Assembly: GCA_035578155.1 (NCBI GenBank)
Contig: JAPWDM010000014.1
Coordinates: 6,436,001-6,500,000, forward strand
DNA length: 64,000 nt
Origin: Brachynemurus nebulosus
Lineage: Eukaryota > Arthropoda > Insecta > Neuroptera > Myrmeleontidae
Direction: 5' to 3'
Shown: positions 1 through 12,767 of the stretch, piece by piece
Layout of the letters: the number at the start of each line of letters is the position of its first letter
How positions within the stretch are numbered: position 1 is the first letter of the stretch
Notes under the pieces: model-generated
What the model saw: only the letters and a program-made list of their open reading frames with translations
What the model was told of the DNA's origin: nothing
The model's database searches: none
Made by a program: the position numbers and the translations under genes

Positions 1-59
1 GAAAAAAAATAATTTTTATTACCTGTGATATCACAAATATTGGCTTCAAGCTGTTCTCA

Positions 60-310
60 TTTCAAAAATGGTGGTGTTGTCTGGTTGAATTTATTCGTAC
101 TTCAGAGAAAATTTTGTTTCCGAAGCTACCAAAGTAGCGAAAACATGGTGATCACTTTTGAAATATAAAAATTTTTCCCTCCAAAATGAAAATTTTCACG
201 CATATTTTACGTTTTGGAGCTTTCGGAGCAATTTTGAGAAACTATGCAGTTTGGTAGCTAGATAGTTCGCTAAGAATTTCGTCGCAATCTCGGAATATCG
301 GAATAATAGT
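60..310. repeat. Dispersed repeat, copy 1 (partner near 43880-44230)
   Basis: This stretch shares an ordered set of diverged blocks with 43880-44230. The blocks are a 'CAAAGTAG.GAAA' segment, 'ATCACTTTTGAAATA', 'ATTTTCACGC.ATTTTAC' and a closing 'TCGGAATAATRGTGGC'. Order and spacing are similar, so the two are old copies of one interspersed family. No terminal inverted repeats or target duplications are visible and no coding signal was found. The rest of 1-1020 is unassigned AT-rich DNA with two short copies of 'AGGCTAGGTGAC' (about 509 and 647). Confidence 0.5.
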
Positions 311-1021
311 GGCATAACTTCTGAACTATTCGATTGCTTTTAACAAGTAGTGGTTTACAACAAGTTACTCAACATTTTTGTGCTGACTGCGATATCCTGG
401 TCAAAATTAAACCATTGTTAGGTGATACATGGCAGCAACTACATGTGAACCGATTTAAATAAATGTCTATTGTATCATCAGAATCCTTACGTTACTATGA
501 GTAATACAGGCTAGGTGACGTCGTGGAAAAGTAAGTGAGATAGACAGACAAGTACTGCCACTAAAAAGCATGGAGAAGCATCTGAAACAATTTAGATGGA
601 GGTGATATTGTTAAAATTCTTACTTTACTCTGACAAACATAGGCTAGGTGACATGATATAGCTTCGAGTTAGTAAAAAAATATCAAAAAATATCTGGCAA
701 TATTGAGGCAAAAGCTTTGTGTTTTCGAGTTGTACCACGGAAAATGCTCTGTAAATGCCAGGAGCTCTAGATCCGCGGCATTATAGTAGTTTTAATGGTT
801 TTATCCAGCCACAGAAAATCACAAAACCTTCCTGTCATTTTAAGTAAAAGCACTTGTGCTGTGCGTGATAAAATCTCATAACCAGTGTTTATGCTGAAAA
901 AGTCTTGTAAAACATTAAAAAATAAAAAAAACTTTCACTGTTAGAGAGCTAAACTGTTTTAAATTGATTAAAGTTGTTTTATGAGATCCACCAGTGTCCA
1001 GTCTTTGGAAATTCACTATAT

Positions 1022-1052
1022 TATGCAGATGCTGCGACAGGGGTATTTTGTT
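1022..1052 (+). repeat. Short conserved repeat core GCTGCGACAGGGGTATTT
   Basis: The core 'CTGCGACAGGGGTATTT', preceded by 'TATGCAG', occurs here, at 24808-24836 and at 39436-39463 (where GCTG reads TCTG). Flanks differ, so this is probably the preserved end or middle of an old mobile repeat. Function unknown. Confidence 0.5.
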
Positions 1053-2228
1053 TATGTTACTGAATTTAAATAAAATTATTTTTTTGGTCATTTGGACAAA
1101 TAATTTATAGACAAAAACATTTCACAATTATTTAAAAAATTTGACAGTTTTGTCCTCTTAGCCGGATGGGAAGGAATCAACCAAATTTAGGATTTTACAA
1201 TTAAATGGTGAAAATAAGTAAAAAATAACCTACCGAAATCAAAATGCATGAAAATCGAATTCATAAGTTATTTAGAATAGATGGCAGACATTCGTATTCA
1301 GGTTATTTTATTAAATATAATAATATTTTTTGTTACTGTATCAATATAATATTGTATCAGTTTTGTCAAGACATAAACATTTATTTTGTCAATTTATCTT
1401 TTTCCTTTGCGCTGTAGCGAAGAGAAATACTAAAATTAAATATTCTCCCATATAAGTAAGAGGATATATTGTTTTATATAAGCAATATAAAAGTGATATT
1501 CGTGCTTGGAAAATCAAATTTTTCCTCTATTTCACGCATATGATTTTTTTTTCGTAAAGGATAAAAGCTTCAATCAATATTGCCAGTATCGAGATGACTG
1601 TATAGTATTTTATAAATATTTTGTAAAATTGCGAATGAATATAGTAAAAAGAGAGTGTTTAGCTTTCTGGTATAACATTATATATCACAATATATCATTC
1701 AAGTTAAAATATAAGTTATAAAAATTTATTAATGTTTCTTTTTTTAAATTGACACATCCTGAAATGTTCCTTTTTGTTTCGTTTATACGCAGGAAGACGT
1801 GGGAAGTGCTGGAAAGAATATGTAAGTGTTTTCTTTTTTGTTGAAGAAAAATTCAATTTTTTTTGTTTTGATGATTAATAGTTGTTGAGCGATTGATAAT
1901 GCGTTCGAACGTTTTCTTTTTTTTTTTTGATCAAAATTTTAATATTTTCTTTTGATTTATTTTCAAGTGAGATTTTTGGGATAGTTGGAAATTGACATCT
2001 TTTTCGATGATTGCTGCTGGCAGATTGTAACTGACAATGAATATAATCGATTTTTATGCCCATGTTAACAAAAATTGTTTTTGAAGTGGAACTTCTTACG
2101 TGAGCCTTTGATGATTTAAAGAGTAAAGTGCTGAGATGAAACGTTGGAAATAAAGCATTACGTTACGGAATATTTGCAATGTATATAAATAGCGTTATAT
2201 TATCAAAACCAACTGCAGGTAAAATTAA
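1053..2228. other. AT-rich DNA, nothing recognised
   Basis: Poly-A/T-rich sequence. A 71-codon open frame at 1506-1721 has a composition typical of chance frames in AT-rich DNA and matches no family I know. At 2103-2155 there is a 'TTGATGA...GAAACGTTGG' arrangement that faintly recalls a decayed hammerhead core, too weak to call. Confidence 0.4.
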
Positions 2229-2653
2229 ATGTGTAAATTCAAAATGTACGACAACCTGCATGAAAATAATAGAAAATTAATAAAATTTTCTACATGTTTC
2301 AATTATTTAAATGATCATCTTCAGGAAAAAAATTTTAGTCTAACTTGTTGGTTCCTGATATGGTAAGTAATTGGTTCTCATATATTTTTCCTGAAATTCC
2401 TCTAAGTTTTACTTTTTGCGGACTTCCCTATTTATTATGGGGTTAGTTGGTTTTTAATTTTGTTTTTCCTCCTGTCAAATTGACAGCTACTTTGATTTTT
2501 GAGGTCATGTCCTTGTTGAGGTCTTTCGATCGTTTTCACAACTGAACTCGAATTTTCCTGAAGATGATCATTTAAATGATTGAAACATGTAGAACATTTT
2601 AATAATTTTCTATTATTTTCATGCAGGTTGTCGTACATTTTGAATTTACACAT
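2229..2653. mobile_element. Foldback element with 101-bp inverted arms
   Basis: Bases 2229-2329 and 2553-2653 are inverted copies of each other with a few mismatches, separated by about 220 bp. The outer ends read ATGTGTAAATTC and, inverted, GAATTTACACAT. Each arm holds a block reading CTGAAGA, then a palindromic ATCATTTAAATGAT, then GAAACATGT. This resembles a decayed hammerhead-ribozyme layout of the kind found in Penelope-like elements. A 75-codon frame across the right arm is a shadow. No target duplication was found, so the two arms could also be two inverted copies of one terminal repeat. Confidence 0.6.
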
Positions 2654-2939
2654 AAATAGCATTGATAAGTAATGAACTACTTACTTAAAATAATAAACAA
2701 ATTTAACTTGTAGATACAGACAAACAATAGTTATGATATTGTCGAATTTGTTTAATTTCTCCACAGTATACTTGTCGTCATATTATTCTACACAAAAATT
2801 TTTTTCTTAATTTTTGTAAAATAATTATTTTTTATAAACTAAAAGAGCGATAAATGATTATTATAAAAAAGTTCCATATTTTTTCTAACATCTAATTACG
2901 GAAGTAATGAAGTATAAATTTAAAATTATCCCTCTGGGC

Positions 2940-3095
2940 TCGTAGAAGATTCCAAAGTTGAATTATTCTTAAAGCCATCAGATATCTACGGATAGGTCGC
3001 ATGGTGTAAAAATTAGTTATATGAATATGGCCGCCATAGAGTAATTTGATGAGTGGAGTGAGGCACTCACTATAAAGAACTAATCTTGTACAGAA
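2940..3095 (+). repeat. Dispersed repeat, copy 1 (partner 41600-41795)
   Basis: Both loci carry 'GTGTAAAAATTAG.TATAT.AATATGG', a following 'GAGT' block and 'GAGTGRAG', in the same order. This is a diverged pair of one repeat family with no recognisable ends. Confidence 0.45.
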
Positions 3096-3100
3096 TTTTA

Positions 3101-3984
3101 CACGGAGAGAAAATTCATAGAAAAATTACTGTGCTCAGCACTACAATCGACGTGTAAAAGGCGAACATATTCAATTTTGTACGGTAAAAATATAAAAATT
3201 ATAATTAATCATAGAAAATTTAAAGGATAGAATGTTCTTTCCGTAATACTAGCTCCGTAAAATTTCTAAAACAGCACAGTAAAAGGTTCCATTCCCGACA
3301 AGAAAATATTTTTTAATTGTCTTTTTTTACAAAGATTACCATGCTGTCTTATAATATTTCAAATGCTATCTGCTAATAGTAGAAAGAAAGAAAGAGAAGG
3401 TATCAACGCTGTCACATAGCGAGGCAGGCTGCAGAAGGTATCAACACAATCATACATGAAGGTCAGGCTGGTGTGGCAAGTAACATAGCCAGGCTGGTCA
3501 CTGCTGGTGTCGTGTCGTGTGCAAACAGTATTCATTAGAATGTCTTACAGGACGGTCACCGTTTAATTTATCATTTTGTTACTTCACTATATTCAGTATT
3601 AGAATATATTGTTGCCAATCATTTTGTATGCATCATAAAGAATCAAAGGTCGGAAAAGATCGATTGTTCCTCAGTGCGTACAACCCAAGCAACATAAGGT
3701 TGCGGGTCAGATGCGCAAATGAAAGAGTACGACAACAAGAATTAAACTATAACATATATGCATAAGAGTGTGATAGAAGTTGTGTTAGCACATTAAATTT
3801 TACCATGCTAGCACAACAATTTTTATGAAGCCATGACTAATACTTTTTACGTTTCAATTTAATAATATTTACATGATCGTAAAATATTTTTTACTTTGGT
3901 CGTCGATCGCGCACGCATTATAAGAGAGCATGGTAATTTTTCTGAAATTTTATCTACAAAAATTATATGATTTTTCTCTCCGTG
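3101..3984 (+). mobile_element. CACGGAG-type TIR element, copy A
   Basis: The element opens CACGGAGAGAAAA and closes with the inverted TTTTTCTCTCCGTG. TA lies directly outside both ends, which fits a TA target duplication as in Tc1/mariner-like elements, although CTA/TAG palindromic overlap leaves this open. Further copies are at 14216-15053 and 52194-52956 (both inverted relative to this one), and a short derivative is at 57224-57473. The frame at 3517-3765 recurs in the 52 kb copy only because the DNA is repeated. No transposase is encoded, so this is a non-autonomous element of about 0.9 kb. Confidence 0.8.
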
Positions 3985-4878
3985 TAGTATGTTGAAGATT
4001 CAGTTCTGTTTTGTTATTTACCGGTAGACCGGTAAGCAGTCTGTAGTTCTCTTTTTAAGTTGAATTTTGACAAATTTATTTATCGAAAATAGGAAGTTTT
4101 TTACTACGTTATTAAATTTCAACGAGGAAAACTTTAGAAAAGCGTTATCGATAATTAAACTGAATATTAGTTTAAAGCTGTTCGTTAAGAAGGGATTAAA
4201 TAAAATCATTGTCGCTAATAACTCACTTAAAAAGTTGTTGTTCTCTTAAAATAAATCAATTTTTTATCAAGTGAAAAACTACCCATTTATGTTTTACGAC
4301 GGTGCAAAAATTTGTCTGCTATGAACTATTTAAATAAAGTAACTGGACATTTATTTACAAAAAAAAAGGTTAGGTACTAGTTTATTTGGATGCATATTTA
4401 TGAATTTATTATGTCTCTAGACAACTTTTTTACCATAATATTACGAATAATATTTATTCCTTTGACTTTACTACAGTCGTAAGACTAGATTCAGTTTTAT
4501 TTTTTTATCTTTTTTAATTTCATTTTATGACTTGTACATGATATGTGATCGTTGAGCAAAACGGCCCGACTGTCCTTAAAGGGTTAACCACACTTTAACG
4601 ACGGATATAAAAAGTGAAATGGCAGATGAAATATATTATTATGTGCTTTCAGTATAAAAATTTGTTGCCACTTAAACTCTCTACGATATTAGATCATATA
4701 AGTAAATACTTACAAGGTGTTCTTGACTGCTGAGGACATTGATTTTAATATAAGAATGTACATTGTCAAGTAACTATAACCTTGCTGTAAGAGTTATATA
4801 TGATTATTTTTTTTGGAAAAGTCTTTATTACATAGGTGAATGGTTAAGAAAACGATTAATTAAGTGAATTGATGCGTA
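3985..4878. other. AT-rich DNA with a possible piggyBac-like end
   Basis: Mostly unassigned. At 4571-4590 the 20-mer TGTCCTTAAAGGGTTAACCA is identical to 49699-49718. Read as an end it is CCCTTTAAGGACA next to TTAA, the target used by piggyBac-type elements. No matching opposite end is visible nearby. The frames at 4018-4249 on both strands look like chance. Confidence 0.35.
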
Positions 4879-5029
4879 ACTGAGTCGCTCAGAAACTAGT
4901 GTGGTTAAGTCCAGTTTTTGATATTTATTGTTTTAATTAAATAAATGTTATTCTATTAAAAATAAAAATCTGGAAATATAAAAAACTGGACTCAATCATA
5001 CACAGACATTGGTTCCTGAGTGATTCAGT
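4879..5029. mobile_element. Small palindromic MITE
   Basis: Bases 4879-4921 and 4981-5029 form imperfect inverted arms: ACTGAGTCGCTCAG against the inverted ACTGAATCACTCAG at the far end, with 'AAGTCCAGTTTTT' facing 'AAAAACTGGACT' inside. The total is about 150 bp with an A/T-rich centre. No clear target duplication was seen, so the superfamily is undetermined. Confidence 0.65.
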
Positions 5030-5586
5030 GAATAGCGCGCGAAACAGGGTTGCCAATCGTTGAAAAATAAATCACGTAAGTCAACATTAAATCCCCCCAA
5101 AATCTCCTAAACTTTTTAGTATGGTTATACAGGTATACGTTAATTATACTTTCTGACACTAAAACAGCCGAATATAAAAATATGTAGTCGTTGGGAATTT
5201 TTTAATGAAATTTTAAAGAAAAATTGTATAAATTACTTCCAGTTTCAGCACGATCCAGGGGTCAGATTCATCAAAATCTTGAGTTTGGAGAGAGCAATAC
5301 CAGTAAAAAATGTAAAAAAATGTCACTAAACAAAATTTTTTAAACCCCTAAATAGTTTTGAATCATTTCTTTTCCTAAAAAATCCACAGTAATGTTTCTC
5401 TGTTTCTAAATTTAAGGGAAAAAACCCAAGTTGGCATTCTTGGCCGGACTGACGACAAGTGATGCATGCGTTGCAAACTATTGATATCTAAGGGCCTGCA
5501 TGCATAAAGCACTAATGCGTTTGTACGAATACTTGAACGATTTATGAATTTTAGATCTTATAACCCGAAAGGCTTTATTTCTCACA

Positions 5587-6510
5587 CACTGAGAAAAAAT
5601 TACAGTAAAAATTACGGAGCTGCCTCCGGTAAACCAGGCTCAAGTGACCAGTCGGTAGAAAATTATCAAGCAAAAATATAAAAATGCCTTTCAAACATTA
5701 TTTTTTACGATTCATACAGCTTAAGAATTTTTCCTATACAGCTCCGTAAAATTCGATGGGCTAGTAAAATTTCAAGTGGAAACCTGTCTTTCAGCATCTC
5801 TCTCACACAAGCATCACACACAACTGACGATAAACAGTTGTGTGTAACATCCACATAAGGTCGAGTGCGGTGTATTGCAAAAAAATTATTAGAAGTATCT
5901 TTAGATGATCACACGGAATGTTATTTAGTTTGTAGTAAAAAATATTCATTGTGTGACCGTTACCAGTTCAGTAGCAGCGAGCCATGGTAGTGAGTGGATG
6001 TACACTGAGTGGAGTGTTATCATTTTTTTTCTTTCTTTTTTTTTTTTTTATAATAAACGAATTGTTATTTGTTTTTCATGAATTGTTGTTTATTTTTTAT
6101 TTTAATTGCTGTATGTTTTTTATATGTATTGATGTTTATCGAAACATGTTTTTCCACAAATAATAAAAAACCACAGAACATTTTTTCAATATTAATAATT
6201 TGATTTTAATCCTTACCCTTCTATCAATATCTTTTTAAACTATTTTAATTCAATTATTTATTAATAAATAAAAAAAAAACTTATAAATAATACGGTAAGA
6301 GAGTAGAATTTTTCCTGTACAGAGCCGAAATTTTTACGGAGTCACAGTGTAATTTTTACTGTGCAGTCAAATTTTACGGAGTCATAGGGTAAATTTTATC
6401 ATACTCATCGTACTTTTTCCATTGCCTGTCACTTATGCCCGCATTACCAGAGAGCTCCGTAATTTTTTACTAGAAATTTCCGTAAAAATTACCGTATTTT
6501 TTTCTCAGTG
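5587..6510. mobile_element. CACTGAG-ended TIR element
   Basis: It opens CACTGAGAAAAAATTACAG and closes with an inverted AAAAAATACGG...CTCAGTG. Several internal short motifs such as 'TTTTACGGAG' and 'CTCCGTAA' repeat in both orientations toward the ends. The terminal pattern is like the CACGGAG family but distinct. No open frame was found. Non-autonomous; superfamily unresolved. Confidence 0.6.
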
Positions 6511-9500
6511 CAGGTATACCTTACATGTTTTTAGTAGCCTGAAACACACTGTAGGTAATATGATAGAAGATAGTGCTTCGATAGTAAGAATCATATAAAA
6601 ATACATATTTTTTATTGCAAAAAAAAAAGAAATTTTCGATATCGAATATATACCAATAAACTAGTGGTAGAAGCTATCGTCTGTCCAATTTTATATTTAT
6701 TTATATATAACGATGGAAATATGGATTTTTGAATGGTGAATAATATTTGTTCATAAAAACTATGAAACAATTTTTTGTTTAGTGGGCGCTGGAGACAAAA
6801 AAAATGTGTTTTCTTCAAAATATCATCATATTGAAATTTGTTTCGGTAATTTGTTGTGATTGGGTAATTTTTGTTGTTATATAAACAATGATCCTATAAA
6901 CACAAATATTAATAACAATATGTCTTCAAAATAAATGAAATAGACCTTTTCGTAATGCGGTTTATTTTTCTTTTTAATAGTATTTATAAAATATTTTGAA
7001 TTACTGTTTTTATGCGCCCAGGGCAGAATTGTGTTTTCGTGGAATTGATGATAAAAATTGTACGGAACTTAGCTTTGCACAGTATTAGAAATAAGGTTGA
7101 AAAAGAAGTTGAAAAAATAGTTGATCTTGATTTGTAAATTGGAGGTTACATAGTAGGTAACTTGTCGTATTGCAACTTTTACCATTCTATTTCATGGAAC
7201 ACATGTCACTGCATTCAAATATTGATTTTTCGCAGGAGTTAGGGGGATAAAATACTAATATTTATAAATTCTGAAATATTTTCAAATAATTTCAATGTCT
7301 ACAAACTTTGGTTCGTTTTTTTTTTAATCATTCTTATTACACATAGGTACTTTTTCGCTAGAATCTTATATGGATAATTTAATTTACACGGCTTAATAAT
7401 TTTCAAAAGAAATTTCTTATTCAGTTTTGTTCTTGTTTTTTCGTGAAAAACATACAAAAAGAAATATTTATTTAAAAAATTCTGACATCTTTTCTTCGGC
7501 ATATATTTTGTATTGTTATTAATATTGGACGAATGCCATCATATTTTTTTAAAAGTTGGCAACAATCGTCATTTGTTATCAATCGAACAATTGAATATAA
7601 ATTTTTTTGTATTATCTCTGTTTAATATTTGTCATCTTCTTTTATTTATATGAAATGGACAATTAAAAGAGTTCAGACTGTATACTTATTTACAGCTACT
7701 GATATCAACTGATGTATTTGTTGAAAATGCGGGTATATGTGTGTGAATTTATATTGAAAATCCTTTTGGTTAATTATATTCTGGTCTATTGAACCGGTAA
7801 CACAATTCTATTATGATCCTTCATAATACGCAGGGCAATATCTGCCCCAAATTTTTTATTTATTTATTTAATTTTTATGTAAACCCTGATAGTAATTATC
7901 ATGTGTTCGTTTTCCGATAATATCTTGTCATAGTTCATTTTCTTCATAAATTATCGTAAATATATTTTAAGATAAACAGGATTAATATGAACGAATAAAT
8001 TAATTATTGATGCTAATATTGATTAGTGTTAAACTGAAAAAGGAAACTGGGAACTTGTCAGTTGAAAATTAATGTTAATTCATTTTATATTATAACTTTA
8101 TGCAATTATTATTAATTTCGAATAAATCAATAATATTTTAAACAAATATGCATGCGTATTCATATGTTAATTTTATAAACTGTTATTTATTTGAAAAATT
8201 TATTAACAATATTTATTATAATTATTTATTTATAACTCTAATTTATATAAACGTAATTATGACATTAATTTATTATTTAAAAAACTTTATTAAATTGTAC
8301 AGCGTGCCATACGAGAAAATATTTTTATTATTAAATTAAACTTTATATTTAAGATTTAAAACTTTAAACCTGTTTTATTCAAAACTATGTTTTCAACGAG
8401 ATACAGACTTTAGCCTGTGCATTTTCAGAAAACAATGTACGTTTAAAGTGTAAAATTTTTCCGAAGAAAGCTGTTTGATAAAAAAGATGATAAAAATTAT
8501 TTCCAAAACATCACTTGATATTCCAGTTTTAGACCTCCCGTTGAAACTCTGTATTCTCTGAGTTTTTTTTTCTTTTTTTTTTTTTTTTAAATATGGAATT
8601 TAATGCCACCTATAAAAAGTATCCCAAAAAAATATCTGATTAAGTATACAAAAGGAGATCTAATTAAGTATACAAATTTTTGAGCCGATATTAATAAAAT
8701 TGGAAAAAATGTTTGTAAAATAATCATTGTAACTGCAATCACTAAAGTTGTTATAAATTAAATTTATTTAATTTCATATATAAATACTGCCAGGAAACAG
8801 ATTAGATATATTATTATCATTATCATCTTTTTTCTTTTTTTTTTTAAATAAAAGTACTTCAGCGAAAATAGTTATTGTCGCACATGATATAATGAAATTA
8901 TTTCACAGCATGAAATATAGATAAAAATAATGATATTAAATCTAGGAAGTATATAGTGATTGTTGTCTCGGCATATGATCGATATGTCTGTCTCTATCGC
9001 TATTAAAAGTAGCAATTTTTGTCCGTCTACATGTGTCACTGATTATCGGCTTAGCATTAAAATAATTTATACTTACAGTTCACTAGATTTCTTTAAGGGG
9101 TTATATACAAGATACATTAATCCTGCGTTTGTTATAGAGGTAGGTCAAATACATGCTATTGACCTATACGAATTTTTCTGACGACAGCTTACGACAACCA
9201 AACTGTTTTCATTGATACAATAGTAAAAATACATAATATCAAATGTGTTGTCCATATGTAACTCTTCCAATTATGATTGTATAAAAATATTTTTTGCACG
9301 ATCGTGTATTTTCATGCATTTAGCGATGCTGTTGACAATGCTGGTAAGTTACATTTCCCGAACGTTTATTTATATTCATGGAAACCAAAAAATTACAGTG
9401 CGGTAAGTGAAATAGATGCGTGGTAAGTGAAATTAGCTCAAAAATGATTGTAATTATTTATTTATATTGAAATTAGAAGTAGAATTTGAACAATTAGGAA

Positions 9501-9980
9501 AATAAATCGATTAATATGAAAATTTTCACTAGTTTGCACATTATTATTATTATTGTTCGTATTAGTCTTCATATTTTATTGAAATTTCAAAAGGTCGTTC
9601 AATCATCAAAATTTTCTGTGGTTTTCATAATCTTCCTTTCATTTTGCGAGCATAAATTTGCAACCAAAAATAACATGCTTCATCAATTTCATCCGTCTAA
9701 TATTATAATTTAACAAACTATTTTCCTCAATTTTTTTTAATAGAAAATTCAAAAAAAATATTCACGCCAGTTAAATATTGACACTTAATTTTTTATTTAG
9801 AAATATAGTTGTCATTTGTCATTACAAAGATTCGTATAAAGTTGCTATAAATATTTATAATATTTATACACGACATTCTACGTCATAACAGAAATATAAA
9901 TTTCACCTATATTATCCGAATTTTATTTTTTATTTAATATATTTTTATTCTTTAATTATTTTAAATCGATCGTGAAAAAA
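6511..9980. other. Long AT-rich stretch, nothing recognised
   Basis: No family, RNA gene or structured repeat could be recognised. Open frames here (60-75 codons) are rich in Ile, Phe, Asn and Lys, as expected of random AT-rich DNA. Poly-T and poly-A runs are frequent. Confidence 0.45.
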
Positions 9981-10119
9981 TTATTATACAATGTACGATG
10001 CGTTAAGTGCCTTTACTGATCTCGAAAATTGCAAAAATTCGACCCTGCGGGTCTCGTTTTCGCAATATTTTCTCGATCAGTAAAAGCAACTTACCGAACT
10101 CATATTATAAAATACTATT
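9981..10119. mobile_element. Palindromic MITE with CG-containing centre
   Basis: The arms are 'TTAAGTGCCTTTACTGATC' and, inverted, 'TTGCTTTTACTGATC', flanking a centre with CCCTGCGGG. The outer right end is the inverted AATAGTATTTTATAATAT. The layout matches the palindromic MITEs at 12551-12685 and 17202-17336. Confidence 0.55.
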
Positions 10120-10839
10120 ATTTGCTTCTTTACATTTTAAAGAAAGAACAAGTCTTTAGAATTGTTTTAGTAAAAAAAATTATTGATATCTTTTTGAAAA
10201 TTTGCTAACATTTAGGTTCTATGTACGTCATTGAGATTATATTCATTTTCAAATTGGAGCCATAGTAGTGCAGAACTTGCCTTATTGTAACCTGCCTTAT
10301 TGTAGTGAAAAAATAACAAAATTTCATTATATTTTCAGTTTTCAAATAGAAATAATATTTGCCAAGTGCGTGCCACACATGCATTATCAAAGTTCCGTGG
10401 TCAATAGTTCAAATTTTAAGACGAGTTCAAATTTTTAAAAAAATAATCATGTGAAACAATCTATTAATTGTCCCAGAATGTACTTGCATTAAATATAGAA
10501 AAATAAACGCATCAATGAGTAATTAGAAAACTTCACAAAGTTTCATCCAACGTGACTAAATGGCAACAATCCTTACGTCTTCAATCTCACATGTGCTGCT
10601 ATCTTTAAAAAAAAAAACGATGGCTACAAATTGAACTAAGAAGTACTGTAATGAACGTAGAGAAAGTTTAAATGGTAAAGAGGAGATATTGTATAAACGA
10701 AAAATATCTCGCTGCCTAACTTTTTTAACTTTATTGGAAAACGCCACCGATTAATTTAGGAACTTAATCATCACTTGTGAAGAATGACTATTAACATGTA
10801 TGTATTAAAGTTAGGTGGTTGTGACCACGTAACTTTAAA

Positions 10840-10980
10840 AAATTTCCTTAAAGTTTCATGTTGATTAGGAAGTCTATCGTTGAAAAATATACATTATATG
10901 ACAAAATACATGTTCTTTTATGGGACCTACGGAATTTTTCTTATATTTTAATGAAAAATAATGCAAAAGACTTAAAATTT
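10840..10980 (+). repeat. Dispersed repeat, copy 1 (inverted partner 18765-18925)
   Basis: Shared in inverted orientation with 18765-18925: 'GATTARGAAGTCTATC', 'CAAAATACAT', 'CTTTTATGGGA' and 'GAATTTTT.TTATATTT' occur in the same order. Diverged copies of one interspersed repeat. The DNA between 10120 and 12320 is otherwise AT-rich and unassigned. Confidence 0.55.
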
Positions 10981-12319
10981 TGCACAGTAAACAGGTAAAT
11001 ATTTTTAAACTCGTATACAAAATTTTAAAATGATGCAGTCTGGCACAAAATTTTCAAAAATTATAGAATTTTTTTCTAAGTATACAAACTTAACGTGTTT
11101 AACATTTTAAGCACTTAAATTTAATTTTGCTATAAAAAGTGTTGAAAAACAAAAATTTTATAGTCAATGGAAGTTATGAGACTTCTTCTTTGGGGATGGC
11201 TTGGAATAAGTACGATGAGATTTTAACAATTTATACACGATCCATTAATAAAGAGTTTCTAATTTTTTTTTTCCACTGTTCTTTCTTTAACTTACACAGA
11301 ATCATTAATCCTGTACCTAATCGTAGTCATATCTAGACGTTGATAATAGCTCTATTCAGCAACGTCAGCTACGTGGTACAGTAAGACAAAAAATTATACT
11401 CGCGGTCACTTTTTTCACGTACACGTATTTCTTAAATAGTGCTGCAGTTCCTATAAAAACGGATCATATCATATTCTTGATATGATTTCAATAAAAAAAA
11501 AACAACGATGTTTCCGGAAATAAATAAGTACATATAACCCCTTAATATCAATTGCTTCCTATATGAAAGTATGAATATAATAAATAATTTAAACTGACAT
11601 GGAATATAGAAATTGTTAATTAAACTGACTGAATTTTTAATTCCTAAGCACGTGCCTCAAGTGTGAAGTAAGTATTTACTTATTTATGGTTGATAGAAAA
11701 TTTTCCCCAAATTATTAACGCATAAACGAAGCACATGTTTACTACTAAATCTTTACATTACATAATATTTACAAACAGTTGTTCTTCGAATTGTTTCGCA
11801 TTTCTCATTTCATTTTTGTAGGCGGCCTATGCCGTAAGGTAATTTTGTAACAAATAAATAATGTAGGTATATTATTACCCAATCAATCATATATTTATGT
11901 TTACATAATATTGTTGTTTATGTGTTTACTACGTTACGTTATCGATTGTTTACGTACACTGAATTCGCAAATATAAATAATTAACAACACTGATGTATGT
12001 AGATAGCACATACGGGTAATCTTTAGTTTAGATAATTTTGAATTTAACTTGCTCAGTTCAAGGAATATGTATGAATAGACCGGATGTCATGTCGGTGACA
12101 TCAAATGTGCTATCACAGGGATTTAAAAATGGTTGTGGCGTACAGAGACAAATTGAGTGCAGCATGATGGAATAAAACTCACCGAAAAGTATTTTTACTA
12201 CTCCTACTATTAAAAGTAACATTTTGCGCATGGGTAACTTAACCCGTGGGATATGGGCTTAATGTAATAAAAGAGTTGGCTATGTTGTTGATTTAATACA
12301 TAATCTATATAAATAATTT

Positions 12320-12321
<2 letters not shown>

Positions 12322-12382
<61 letters not shown>
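12322..12382. repeat. (TA)n microsatellite
   Basis: An uninterrupted AT dinucleotide tract of about 60 bp. Confidence 0.97.
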
Positions 12383-12385
<3 letters not shown>

Positions 12386-12550
12386 AGTTGATTATTTATT
12401 ATTGTTTCCATAGTTTCAAAGTATGCTTCGGCAAAAATTTGAACATCTTACCACTGACATTATAAATTTAAGAAAATTTTTACTACTTATTTAAATTTTA
12501 TTTTAATTATTTATGTTAAATTTTATGAAAAAAAATGTGCTCCTAGAAAA

Positions 12551-12685
12551 AGTATAGTGTAAAATACGTGGGAGAAGCTTATTTCTCACTCAGTGAATTG
12601 TTGCAGTCGCCCTGCGGACTTGCGCAACAAACTCGTATTCGTGAGCAATAAGCTATTTTTCCCACTTATTGTACAATATACTATT
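12551..12685. mobile_element. Palindromic MITE, AATAGTAT-ended family
   Basis: The left end AGTATAGTGTAAAATACGTG and the right end, inverted AATAGTATATTGTACAATA, are imperfect inverted copies. Inside, 'AAGCTTATTTCTCAC' faces 'GTGAGCAATAAGCT'. The centre is relatively GC-rich (CGCCCTGCGGACTTGCG). It shares termini and layout with 17202-17336 and the truncated 60465-60571 copy. Confidence 0.65.
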
Positions 12686-12767
12686 CCAATAGACAAAATT
12701 TTTATCTTTTTTATCGTTAATATGGAAACTGATGGAATCTAGAGGTAAGATATTATGATGGTTATGA

